Assembly (NCBI GenBank): GCA_045536775.1
Contig: JAZSOD010000004.1
Location: 1 to 54,643, forward strand
Reading direction: 5' to 3'
Length of the DNA: 54,643 nucleotides
DNA from: UBA4717 sp045536775
GTDB lineage: Bacteria > Bacillota > Clostridia > Oscillospirales > CAG-272
Shown piece by piece: positions 16,754 through 24,334 of this stretch; within the stretch, counting starts at the first letter, position 1; every line of letters starts with the position of its first letter. Made by a program: the position numbers and the translations under genes. The notes beneath the pieces are model-generated. The model saw nothing but the letters and a program-made list of their open reading frames with translations. It was not told the DNA's origin and searched no databases.

Positions 16754-17785
16754 TTATCTTGCGATACGTCCTGTGCCGTCGCCGCCGATAAGCTTTTCGA
16801 CTTCGTCGACTGTTACGAGGTTGAAGTCGCCGAGAACACTGTGCTTAAGACAGCTTGCGCCAACTGCAAACTCAAGAGCTGCCTTGGGATCACCCTTAGC
16901 CGTGAGACCATAAATTAGTCCGCCTGCGAAGGAGTCGCCGCCACCGACTCTGTCAACGATATCAGCCATATCGTACGTCTTGCTGTGGTAGAATTCTTTG
17001 CCGTCATTGATACAAGCGGACCAGATGTTTCTGTTTGCGCTTACACTCTGGCGAAGTGTGATAGCAACACACTTGAGGTTGGGATACTGAGCGAGAACCT
17101 TTTCTGTGATGTTCTTGTAAGAGTCGAGATCGATCTGACCAAGCTCGGGCTTAGCATCAGCAGTAATGCCGAGAGACTTCTGGCAGTCTTCCTCGTTGGC
17201 TATAAGTACGTCTGTATACTTGGTAAGCTCGGGCATAATTTCGTCAGCTCTCTTGCCGTACTTCCAGAGCTTTGCTCTGTAGTTGAGGTCCATAGAAACC
17301 GTGATACCAAGCTTCTTAGCAGCTTTCATTGCGTTGAGAGCTTCAGCTGCAGTATCTGCGCTTACGGCAGGAGTAATACCTGTGATGTGGAACCATTCTG
17401 CGCCGTCGAAAATCTTTTCCCAATCAAAGTCACCCGACTTGATATTTGAGAACGAAGAATAATCACGGTCATAAATAACCTTAGAAGGACGCTGGCAAGA
17501 GCCTGCCTCGAGGTAGTAAATACCAACTCTGCCCTTTTTGAACGCAATGTTTGATGTATCAACACCGTACTTCTTGAGTTCTCTTATGCAAGCAACCGAA
17601 ATATCGTTTTCGGGAAGAGCTGTAACGAAAGCCGCGTCAAGACCATAGTTGCAAAGAGATACCGCAACGTTAGCTTCACCGCCTCCGAATGTTGCGTCAA
17701 GAGACGCGCTTTGGAGAAGACGTTCAAATGCAGGAGACTTGAGTCTGAGCATAATCTCGCCGAATGTAACAAATTTCTTACTCAT
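16754..17785 (-). CDS. kdgK: 2-keto-3-deoxygluconate kinase (PfkB family)
   Basis: Sugar kinase of 343 residues, most like 2-dehydro-3-deoxygluconokinase, which phosphorylates KDG in pectin and uronate breakdown. It opens with FVTFGEIMLRLKSP, has the PfkB signature FGGGEANVAVSLCNYG (about 33-48), and the C-terminal VDRVGGGDSFAGGLIYGL with the catalytic aspartate. The anion-hole motif is GGGD rather than the more common GAGD. GGAGG lies 7 bases before the ATG. It is transcribed alone. Another PfkB sugar kinase is possible, but the RDYSSFSNI region favours KdgK. Confidence 0.85.
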   Translation of the reverse strand: MSKKFVTFGEIMLRLKSPAFERLLQSASLDATFGGGEANVAVSLCNYGLDAAFVTALPENDISVACIRELKKYGVDTSNIAFKKGRVGIYYLEAGSCQRPSKVIYDRDYSSFSNIKSGDFDWEKIFDGAEWFHITGITPAVSADTAAEALNAMKAAKKLGITVSMDLNYRAKLWKYGKRADEIMPELTKYTDVLIANEEDCQKSLGITADAKPELGQIDLDSYKNITEKVLAQYPNLKCVAITLRQSVSANRNIWSACINDGKEFYHSKTYDMADIVDRVGGGDSFAGGLIYGLTAKGDPKAALEFAVGASCLKHSVLGDFNLVTVDEVEKLIGGDGTGRIAR

Positions 17786-17819
17786 TTTATTTCCTCCGAA
17801 ATATAATAATTACAGTTAG

Positions 17820-17848
17820 ATTATACCACTAAATAAATCCGATTTCAA
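17820..17848 (-). promoter_or_regulatory. Sigma-A promoter for kdgK
   Basis: TTGAAA (17848-17843) and TATAAT (17825-17820) on the minus strand are separated by 17 bases and lie 34 bases before the ATG. Confidence 0.8.
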
Positions 17849-17928
17849 TAGTTTTTCAATTTTTAATGCAATTTTTGATTACTGTTTGCAAATAATAATT
17901 CAAACACGATAAATACGAGGAAATAAAA

Positions 17929-18891
17929 ATGATAAATAAACAAAAATGTGCCGTAATCGGCTGCGGATTCGTTGGCTCTACCATCGCGTATACACTTATG
18001 GATCACAGTATATTTTCCGAAATGGTCTTAATAGATGTAAACGATAAAAAAGCCGAAGGCGAAGCAATGGATCTGAATCACGGGCTTCCCTTTATATCAC
18101 CAATGAAAATTTATAATGGCGATTATTCAGATCTCGAGGACGCATATGTAATTATAATCGCCGCAGGTACCGGTCAAAAAGCAGGCGAAACAAGGACAGA
18201 GCTTGTTGACAGAAACGTAGAAATTTTCAAAAATATCGTGCCTAACATCACTAAGTACAATAAAGACTGTATTATACTCGTTGTTTCAAATCCCGTTGAT
18301 ATTTTAACGTATGTGACTTATAAGCTTTCAGGATTTGAAAGCAACAGAGTTATTGGGTCGGGAACTGTTCTTGATACGGGAAGACTCAAATATCTCGTAG
18401 GAGAGCATCTCGGTGTCGATAGCAGAAATGTACACTCTTTTATAATAGGTGAACACGGCGATAGCGAGCTCGCCGTATGGAGCAGTGCCAATATATCGGG
18501 TATTGACCTTAATGATTACTGTCATATAACGGGTAAAAAATATGATCCTCAAACTCTTGAAGATATGTATATTCAGGTTCGTGACAGCGCGTATAAAATC
18601 ATAGAGGGAAAAGGCGCCACCTATTACGCTATTGGGCAGGCCACGCTCAGAATAGTTAAAAGCATAGTAAAAAATCAAAAGTCCGTTCTTCCCGTCTCGT
18701 GCTTGGTCGACGGTCACTACGGACTTGAAAATATGTATATGGGTCTGCCAGCAATAGTCGGAAGCGACGGTGTAAGCAACGTTCTTGAAATACCTCTAAA
18801 CGCCGAGGAGGGCCAAAGACTCAGGTCTTCAGCCAGACTTCTTAAAAGCATTATAGACAAAATTTCAGACAAAATAGGTATTATCGGTTAA
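17929..18891 (+). CDS. ldh: L-lactate dehydrogenase
   Basis: NAD-dependent enzyme of 320 residues that reduces pyruvate to L-lactate and regenerates NAD+ in fermentation. The Rossmann motif is VIGCGFVGSTIAYTL. The substrate loop has GQKAGETR, where glutamine at the discriminating position indicates lactate rather than malate specificity. The catalytic histidine is in IIGEHGDSELAVWS. The VSNPVDILTYV segment is typical. GAGG lies 8 bases before the ATG. Its last 11 bases overlap the 3' end of the convergent gene. Confidence 0.95.
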   Translation: MINKQKCAVIGCGFVGSTIAYTLMDHSIFSEMVLIDVNDKKAEGEAMDLNHGLPFISPMKIYNGDYSDLEDAYVIIIAAGTGQKAGETRTELVDRNVEIFKNIVPNITKYNKDCIILVVSNPVDILTYVTYKLSGFESNRVIGSGTVLDTGRLKYLVGEHLGVDSRNVHSFIIGEHGDSELAVWSSANISGIDLNDYCHITGKKYDPQTLEDMYIQVRDSAYKIIEGKGATYYAIGQATLRIVKSIVKNQKSVLPVSCLVDGHYGLENMYMGLPAIVGSDGVSNVLEIPLNAEEGQRLRSSARLLKSIIDKISDKIGIIG

Positions 18892-19627
18892 CACCCTCGT
18901 AAATAATTGCTTTACCGGATCTGTCAACAGCTTTGACTACCCCATATTCAATAAGTGCATTAAGAGAGTATCTCGCGCGTCTGTCTCTGATCCTCGTAAA
19001 TCTTTCAAATTCAGCAAAAGTGAATCTGCCGTCCGTGATTTCGGGCGGCAGAAACTTTATTATGTCCTCTGCCGATTTTACAGTGATTATATTATGAAGA
19101 GCTAAAGGCATTTTATAAAGCTTCGTACATCTGTTTTTTCTGTTACGTCCATATCCGTCAAGCAGCTTATACTCGTCCATATCAATAAACAACAGATCGA
19201 AAGAAAGCCTCTTGTGATTTATAAATCTCCTGATTTTTGAAACCTCGTACAAAAAGTCAATAGGTGTTCCCTTTTTGTTGGATTTATTCCTTGCAACAAC
19301 AGCTCCCGTTTCCGGGTCTATCCAGACAATGCTTTTGTTATACTCGATAGGGAAAACCACCGTAACGTCATATAGCTCAAGATATTTCTCAAGCTTTTTA
19401 TTTAATCTATCAAAACTCGAAGTCTGTATCTCTATTATTTCTTCTTCGCGTTTTATATCCGCGACAAAACCGCACGCTTTAATTTCGTGAAAGCTCTTAT
19501 CGGGTTCATAGTAAGATTTTAACACTGCGTGCAAAACTTTCTCACCCAGTGTACCGATTCCGCATTTGTGAGCAGAAAAATCATGTTCAGATGCAATTTC
19601 GGAAAATCTGATAAAATCGTGTTCCAT
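18881..19627 (-). CDS. Uncharacterised protein with PD-(D/E)xK-like nuclease features
   Basis: About 248 residues, family not firmly recognised. The N-terminal half has GTLGEKVLHAVLKSYY, then FVADIKREEEIIEIQTSSF. This is an acidic D...E-x-Q arrangement like the restriction-endonuclease fold, with Q in place of the usual lysine as in CoiA-type proteins. The C-terminal 60 residues (FTFAEFERFTRIRDRRARYS) look like a helical, possibly winged-helix, region. Two adjacent ATGs at 19630 and 19627 follow AGGCGG by 4 and 7 bases. An upstream TTG at 19645 lies only about 8 bases from the likely transcription start, so I reject it. No signal peptide. Nuclease activity is inference. Confidence 0.6.
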   Translation of the reverse strand: MEHDFIRFSEIASEHDFSAHKCGIGTLGEKVLHAVLKSYYEPDKSFHEIKACGFVADIKREEEIIEIQTSSFDRLNKKLEKYLELYDVTVVFPIEYNKSIVWIDPETGAVVARNKSNKKGTPIDFLYEVSKIRRFINHKRLSFDLLFIDMDEYKLLDGYGRNRKNRCTKLYKMPLALHNIITVKSAEDIIKFLPPEITDGRFTFAEFERFTRIRDRRARYSLNALIEYGVVKAVDRSGKAIIYEGVNR

Positions 19628-19660
19628 CATAATACCGCCTGACAAAGTAGATTCACATAT

Positions 19661-19688
19661 ATTATACCATATTCAGAATTAACTTCAA
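19661..19688 (-). promoter_or_regulatory. Sigma-A promoter for the nuclease-like gene
   Basis: TTGAAG (19688-19683) and TATAAT (19666-19661) on the minus strand are separated by 16 bases. Confidence 0.7.
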
Positions 19689-19739
19689 CCTAATTGTAAA
19701 AATTTACGTACATTTATACAGTAAAATTTACAATATTCC

Positions 19740-19767
19740 TTGACTTTTTCTTTTTTTGTTATATAAT
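19740..19767 (+). promoter_or_regulatory. Sigma-A promoter for the Gfo/Idh/MocA gene
   Basis: TTGACT (19740-19745) and TATAAT (19762-19767) are separated by 16 bases, largely T. They lie 64 bases before the ATG at 19832. Confidence 0.7.
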
Positions 19768-19831
19768 AAATAGAGTATGCCTTATTAAGGATATGCTTGA
19801 TAGCCGATACTGTCGGCAGGAGGAACAAATT

Positions 19832-20872
19832 ATGAAAAAGAATCTTGTAGTAATCGGATATGGTGGAATGGGCTCGTGGCACGTAGCTCACGCACAGAAA
19901 AGTGACGTGGTTTCACTCAAGGGTGTTTACGATATAGATCCTACAAAGACAGAGCTTGCCAGATCTAGAGGAATATATGCGTACGACTCGTTTGACGCCG
20001 TTCTTGCCGACAAGGATGTCGACATCATAACCGTCGCTATCCCCAACGATCAACACAAAGACGTAGTTAACGCTGCCCTTAACGCAGGCAAGCACGTTAT
20101 CTGCGAAAAGCCCGTTACCCTCTCAACCGAGCTTCTACTTGAAATGATCGCATGTGCAAAGAAAAACGGCAAGGTATTCTCTGTTCATCAGAACAGACGA
20201 TTTGACGTTGACTATCTTGCTATGAAGAAGATTCACGATAGCGGAGAGATCGGAAAGATATTTAACATTGAGTCAAGAGTTCACGGCTCACGCGGCATCC
20301 CTTCAGACTGGAGAGGTATGAAAAAGTACGGCGGCGGAATGGTATATGACTGGGGTATCCACCTAATTGACCAGATAATGATGATCAAAGGCAAGGACAT
20401 CAAAAAGGTATATTGCCGCGTTGATAACATCACTAACAAGGAAGTTGACGATGGCTTCAAGCTCGAACTCACGTATGCAGACGATAGCCGCGCTTACATT
20501 GAGCTTGGTACATATAACTTTATTGCAATGCCAAGGTTTTATATGCAGGGTCTGGGCGGCACTGCTCTTATAACCGACTGGAAAGAAAACGCAAAGGTAG
20601 TTAAGTGCAAATATTGGCACGAAAGCGAAGTTGTACCTGTTGAGACTGCCGCGGGTCTGACTAAAACTATGGCACCCCGTGATTCTATAACAGTTGATGA
20701 ATATGAAATTGAAAAACCGACATCGGACGTTCACGATTATTACCGTAATTTCTGTGACGCGATTGACGGCAAGGCAGAAAAGATGGTTTCCGACGATGAT
20801 ATGCTCTTCGATATGAAGGTTATGGAAGCCGCGTTTAAGTCGGCAACTTTAGGACAGGTAATAGAGTTTTAA
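19832..20872 (+). CDS. Gfo/Idh/MocA family oxidoreductase
   Basis: NAD(P)-dependent sugar or polyol dehydrogenase of 346 residues. The N-terminal Rossmann fold has VVIGYGGMGSWHVAHA. The family EKP motif is at HVICEKPVTLS, and the substrate-side segment GGGMVYDWGIHLIDQI contains the typical D-x-x-x-H. Members act on inositols, glucose-fructose and many other sugars, so the substrate cannot be named. AGGAGG lies 8 bases before the ATG at 19832, which excludes an in-frame start 39 bases earlier. The mnmM-like gene begins one base after its stop codon. Confidence 0.88.
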   Translation: MKKNLVVIGYGGMGSWHVAHAQKSDVVSLKGVYDIDPTKTELARSRGIYAYDSFDAVLADKDVDIITVAIPNDQHKDVVNAALNAGKHVICEKPVTLSTELLLEMIACAKKNGKVFSVHQNRRFDVDYLAMKKIHDSGEIGKIFNIESRVHGSRGIPSDWRGMKKYGGGMVYDWGIHLIDQIMMIKGKDIKKVYCRVDNITNKEVDDGFKLELTYADDSRAYIELGTYNFIAMPRFYMQGLGGTALITDWKENAKVVKCKYWHESEVVPVETAAGLTKTMAPRDSITVDEYEIEKPTSDVHDYYRNFCDAIDGKAEKMVSDDDMLFDMKVMEAAFKSATLGQVIEF

Positions 20873-20873
20873 T

Positions 20874-21425
20874 ATGATAGATTTACTCGATCTTGAAAAG
20901 AGTTTTTTGGCGCCACATATAACCGAAGGTGCTACTGCGGTTGACTATACTATGGGTAACGGTCACGACACTGCGTTTCTCTCAAAAGCAGTTGGCAAAA
21001 CCGGCAAGGTCTTCGCATTTGATATACAGGAATCTGCGCTGATCAGCACTCAAAAAAATCTAAAATCTGAGGGGTGTCCCGATAATTACACTCTGATATG
21101 TGCTTCACACCACAGAGTCAAGGATTTTGTAAAAGAGCCCGTCAAAATCGGCATGTTCAACCTCGGTTATCTCCCCGGTGGCGACAAGCGTATTACAACG
21201 CTTCGCGAAACGACCATAGAGGCAGTAAAAGCCGCAATAGATCTTATGGATAAAGACGCGGCACTTCTTATTGCCGTATATCCGGGTCACGAGGAAGGGG
21301 AAATTGAGGGGGAGATGTTGACCGAGCTGTTTGCCACGTATTCAAGATATAAATACTGTATAGGCAAGTTCAGATTTTGTAACTCACCGACATCCCCGTA
21401 CTTCTTTATAATTGAAACCAAATAA
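20874..21425 (+). CDS. mnmM: tRNA U34 side-chain methyltransferase, MnmM/YtqB family
   Basis: Class I SAM-dependent methyltransferase of 183 residues. Motifs are AVDYTMGNGHDTAFLSKAVG (SAM loop), VFAFDIQESAL, GMFNLGYLPGGDKRITT and AVYPGHEEGE, the set typical of the YtqB family. That family is known to methylate 5-aminomethyl-2-thiouridine at tRNA wobble position 34. It is co-transcribed with the upstream oxidoreductase, with one base between stop and start. Its stop codon lies inside the following terminator stem. The family call is firm; the exact activity is by analogy. Confidence 0.82.
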   Translation: MIDLLDLEKSFLAPHITEGATAVDYTMGNGHDTAFLSKAVGKTGKVFAFDIQESALISTQKNLKSEGCPDNYTLICASHHRVKDFVKEPVKIGMFNLGYLPGGDKRITTLRETTIEAVKAAIDLMDKDAALLIAVYPGHEEGEIEGEMLTELFATYSRYKYCIGKFRFCNSPTSPYFFIIETK

Positions 21426-21455
21426 AAAACGCCCGATGGGCGTTTTTTATTTGGT
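21417..21455. terminator. Bidirectional terminator containing both stop codons
   Basis: A perfect 18-bp stem (21417-21434 and 21438-21455) with core ACGCCC-GAT-GGGCGT and flanking A and T runs. The stop codons of the mnmM-like gene (21423-21425) and of the convergent gene (21447-21449) both lie in the stem. Confidence 0.9.
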
Positions 21456-21926
21456 TTTAGGAATTCTTTTATCAAGTTCGAACGAAAAAGACTCGTCGGC
21501 TTCGATCTTAACGGTAACTAGACCCGAAATATCATTGTATATAAGAACGTATTTATCTCTGATAAAAATATTTTGTTTATAATCAAACGAATTGACTGTT
21601 TTATTATTGTGTTTTTTTGGATCACCGAAGAATACACATTTGTCGAGGGCAATACTGCAAACCATGACCTCTTTCTTGCCCTGTATTTTAATCACGTTAA
21701 AATACGAGCTGCCGTCATCTCTGTCATCTATTACATATTTGAAATCCGAAAGGTGATAGCGTTGGAGAGTCTGAATACCAAATGTGAGAAGAACGATTGC
21801 GGCAAGCTGGAATAAATAGGGTACGTATGGGAACTGCGTTGAAATCAAAAAGGAAATTACGCCTGTCGCAAGGAGTATAGTTGCGATGTGCAGGGCTTTG
21901 TTGTTTTTCTTGGGGAAATAGATCAT
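21447..21926 (-). CDS. Small membrane protein of unknown function
   Basis: Protein of 159 residues, family not recognised. Two hydrophobic helices (about 12-29 and 33-52) are followed by a polar cytoplasmic-type domain rich in beta strands (FKYVIDDRDDGSSYFNVIKI and KVIEADESFSFEL-like segments). This layout resembles small PH-like bacterial membrane proteins, but no specific motif is seen. GAGG lies 5 bases before the ATG. It is 7 bases downstream of the phosphoesterase gene and probably in its operon. Confidence 0.7.
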   Translation of the reverse strand: MIYFPKKNNKALHIATILLATGVISFLISTQFPYVPYLFQLAAIVLLTFGIQTLQRYHLSDFKYVIDDRDDGSSYFNVIKIQGKKEVMVCSIALDKCVFFGDPKKHNNKTVNSFDYKQNIFIRDKYVLIYNDISGLVTVKIEADESFSFELDKRIPKTK

Positions 21927-21933
21927 ATTAACC

Positions 21934-22452
21934 TCATATCACGGTGCCATGCGACAGTAGAATGTTACTTCCCTTCGTTTCTATTACACCGTATGAATAA
22001 GAATAATCGCGTGGTCTTGAAATACTGCCGGGATTAAATACGTAAAGTCCTTTTGCTCCTTCGGAATCGGACGGTATGTAAGTGTTATCTCTCGTGTGAG
22101 TGTGTCCGTATAAAAGCACGTGAGCATTTTTGCGTTTCGCCGAAGCAATAGCATAGTCAAGGGATGATTTTACATTATACGTATGTCCGTGAATCAGAAA
22201 AAACTTAAAGCCTCCTAGTTCAATTATGACCTCACGGACAAGATCTTTTTTAGCAAGATAACCGGCAGCATATTCCTCATAATTCCCGTCAACAAAAAGT
22301 ACGGGGATATCCTTTGTAAGCATCTCAAGATCCTTGTGACCGTCTCCTAAATGAAAAATACAGTCAATGCTTCCAAGAGCTTTATGAATATCTAAAGCTT
22401 TTTTCAAATAAGTTACTCGGTTATGCGAATCGGAAAAAACAAGAAATTTCAT
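21934..22452 (-). CDS. YfcE/MJ0936-type metallophosphoesterase
   Basis: Calcineurin-like phosphoesterase of 172 residues that probably cleaves phosphodiesters. All metal-binding blocks are visible: FSDSHNR (D and H), FHLGDGHKD, DGNYEEY (a variant of GNCD), FLIHGHTYNV and YGHTHTRDN. The family is often a Mn2+-dependent phosphodiesterase on small substrates; the physiological substrate is unknown. The ATG at 22452 has GGAG 6 bases upstream. In-frame starts further upstream add 28 residues with no homology-like features and are rejected. Confidence 0.87.
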   Translation of the reverse strand: MKFLVFSDSHNRVTYLKKALDIHKALGSIDCIFHLGDGHKDLEMLTKDIPVLFVDGNYEEYAAGYLAKKDLVREVIIELGGFKFFLIHGHTYNVKSSLDYAIASAKRKNAHVLLYGHTHTRDNTYIPSDSEGAKGLYVFNPGSISRPRDYSYSYGVIETKGSNILLSHGTVI

Positions 22453-22501
22453 TAAAATCTCCATTCTTGTAGACAAACGTGCAAAATAACACGCAAAAGG
22501 A

Positions 22502-22529
22502 ACATAAAGCTCAATCTTTGCATATATTA
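22502..22529 (+). promoter_or_regulatory. Sigma-K-type (late mother-cell) promoter candidate
   Basis: AC (22502-22503), a 17-base spacer and CATATATTA (22521-22529) match the sigma-K consensus AC-N16/17-CATAnnnTA at every fixed position. Transcription would start near 22536, 24 bases before the first ATG. No sigma-A promoter of similar quality is present. Confidence 0.55.
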
Positions 22530-22559
22530 TTACCAAACCACAAACTATGAGGAGAATAT

Positions 22560-22817
22560 ATGCAAATAGATAAAAACATAAAAAATGAGCTCTTAGGACT
22601 TGACGATACTGCGCTTAAAGGGATCGTAAGCTCTATAGCAAAATCAGCGGGTTTGAAGGTCGGCAATATAAATATCAGCAACTCGGATATAGACAAAATC
22701 AGATCTGCAATTAGCAAAGCAACAGATAAAGATGCAGAGGAAGCATTGAAGATACTGGGAGGCGAAGATGCGGCAAACGGTCTGATCGAAAAAATCAAAA
22801 AATCTTCAAAGGAATAA
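22560..22817 (+). CDS. Small conserved-type protein, first gene of an unknown three-gene operon
   Basis: Protein of 85 residues with no recognised domain. It is predicted mostly helical, has no cysteine and no signal peptide, and is charged at the C-terminus (LIEKIKKSSKE). Central SNSDIDKIRSAISKATDKDA looks amphipathic. GAGGAG lies 5 bases before the ATG. It is the first of three closely spaced small genes behind a sigma-K-type promoter, which suggests a role in late sporulation, but no function can be assigned. Confidence 0.75.
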   Translation: MQIDKNIKNELLGLDDTALKGIVSSIAKSAGLKVGNINISNSDIDKIRSAISKATDKDAEEALKILGGEDAANGLIEKIKKSSKE

Positions 22818-22824
22818 GCCTGTT

Positions 22825-23172
22825 ATGTCCGATCTTGAAAACAAAATCAACGGATTGCTTTCCGATCCGGAAGCACTTTCAAGCATTATTAATGTAGTAA
22901 AAGGGCTGGGCGGACTTTCGGTTTCGCCTCAAAGCGGTGCGTCCGCGCCAATTAAGCCGACGTTGTTTTCGGAACATACCGAAACACAAGAAAGTGATGT
23001 AATGAATGCATTAAGCGCTAACATACATAACGAAAAGGATGGAATCATCAGTTCAAAAAGCGTGGGCTTGCTTCTTGCATTAAGACCGTTTTTATCAGAA
23101 GGCAAAAGAGAAAAAATCGATGTAATAACGAAGCTGTTAAAAATCGCTGCATTGACGGATCTACTTAAATAA
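22825..23172 (+). CDS. Small protein of unknown function, second gene of the operon
   Basis: Protein of 115 residues with no named domain. The N-terminus has LLSDPEALSSIINVVKGLGG, a pattern I recall from unnamed clostridial small proteins. A disordered Ser/Pro-rich linker follows (about 32-70). The C-terminus is helical (LLLALRPFLSEGKREKIDVI then LLKIAALTDLLK). It starts 7 bases after the previous gene. It shares a helical, charge-patterned style with its neighbour, so the two may form a complex; that is inference. Confidence 0.75.
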   Translation: MSDLENKINGLLSDPEALSSIINVVKGLGGLSVSPQSGASAPIKPTLFSEHTETQESDVMNALSANIHNEKDGIISSKSVGLLLALRPFLSEGKREKIDVITKLLKIAALTDLLK

Positions 23173-23210
23173 ACATTTATGCCGTATTCTGCGGCAGATC
23201 GGAGAATTAT

Positions 23211-23525
23211 ATGTACGTAAGACGAGAGCCACGTTTTGAAAGCAAGGATTTTCCGCAGAATTACAACGGCAGCCTGCGCCAAACGAGCGATAATAGCGAA
23301 GAAATATGCGAAAATAAAGATAGACACGTAAACAGATATACCGTCAAGAAAAACAAGTCGATAATACATAGGCCGAAAGACGTGTGTGATAACGTCGGTA
23401 ATACAGATGACTTGGTCTTGATAGGAGCATTGGCTTTTCTTTACATAGGGTGCGAACACACCAAAGAAAATTTAATTCTTATGGCTATTCTCGCTTACTT
23501 ACTTTTCATTTGTAAAAAAGATTAA
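23211..23525 (+). CDS. Small protein with C-terminal hydrophobic segments, third gene of the operon
   Basis: Protein of 104 residues, unknown. The first 65 residues are polar and basic with several cysteines. The C-terminus has two short hydrophobic segments (LVLIGALAFLYIG and NLILMAILAYLLFI), a pattern seen in small clostridial sporulation-related proteins. CGGAG lies 7 bases before the ATG, and a GCCG-GCGGC hairpin lies just upstream. Its stop overlaps by 4 bases the stop of the convergent gene. Confidence 0.68.
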   Translation: MYVRREPRFESKDFPQNYNGSLRQTSDNSEEICENKDRHVNRYTVKKNKSIIHRPKDVCDNVGNTDDLVLIGALAFLYIGCEHTKENLILMAILAYLLFICKKD

Positions 23526-24313
23526 GCCGAATATTCATCGAGATGGTATCTGTAGATCAGAGTTCCGTCAATAAAAGTAAATGCATCCTCGATCAAGCAA
23601 GTACTTGTAGAAAGATAGTATTCATCGCGTTGATTGATATCGTCATAGGAAACCGAAACACTGTAATATGATTTACTTTCTCTTGAGACGAGTGATACAG
23701 AATATTCACTTACACTCTCTGTGTTACTTAATATAGCGTTACAAATATCAGAAACGTCGGAAAGCGACGGGATACCGCACTGTCCCTCGAAGGTGATGTT
23801 ATTCGAGCTTTTATGCTTTGCAGATCGGTTTCTTGTAACGTCGGTTACGGTAACGTAGCCTTCTGCGTCAAGCTCGATTTTTTCAAAGGGAGTATCATCT
23901 CTGCTCTTTTCTATAATATATGTGCCATTATCGCAAGAAGCTGACAGTTTAACGGTATCTAAACCTTCAGAGCCAACAGTCACAATTGTCGCCTTAAACT
24001 CATACTTCTCGGGAAGCGAAAATCCTGCAATAATGTCGGTCAGCTCTTCGGGGGTAGATGCGTAGACAAATTGATATTCTTCGGTTCCGTTCAAGAGTCC
24101 GTCATAAACGTGGTCAAAATTAACCTGATCATCATCTTCCCTGTTGTTAGCTATAAACGATGAGAAATCTATAACGGAGATGAAATCTGTTATAAACATA
24201 CCATATATGAGAATACCAAAGGCAACCGTGATAAGAAAAATTATCAAAACAGTTCCCCAGATACCGCTAAACGGTGTTGATGGGGGCTTTTTGTTTTCCT
24301 CTGTATTTTTCAT
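23522..24313 (-). CDS. Membrane-anchored protein of unknown function
   Basis: Protein of 263 residues with one transmembrane helix (about 18-42, VLIIFLITVAFGILIYGMF) after a short cytoplasmic tail. The external part is rich in Ser, Thr, Asp and beta-type segments (YQFVYASTPEELTDIIAGF, EYSVSLVSRESKSYYSVSV). No catalytic motif is seen. GGAG precedes the ATG. It is the last gene after trpS and the TagO-like gene on the same strand, 21 bases downstream, so an envelope role is possible. Confidence 0.68.
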   Translation of the reverse strand: MKNTEENKKPPSTPFSGIWGTVLIIFLITVAFGILIYGMFITDFISVIDFSSFIANNREDDDQVNFDHVYDGLLNGTEEYQFVYASTPEELTDIIAGFSLPEKYEFKATIVTVGSEGLDTVKLSASCDNGTYIIEKSRDDTPFEKIELDAEGYVTVTDVTRNRSAKHKSSNNITFEGQCGIPSLSDVSDICNAILSNTESVSEYSVSLVSRESKSYYSVSVSYDDINQRDEYYLSTSTCLIEDAFTFIDGTLIYRYHLDEYSA

Positions 24314-24334
24314 TCAATTTACTCCGTTTCGGTA

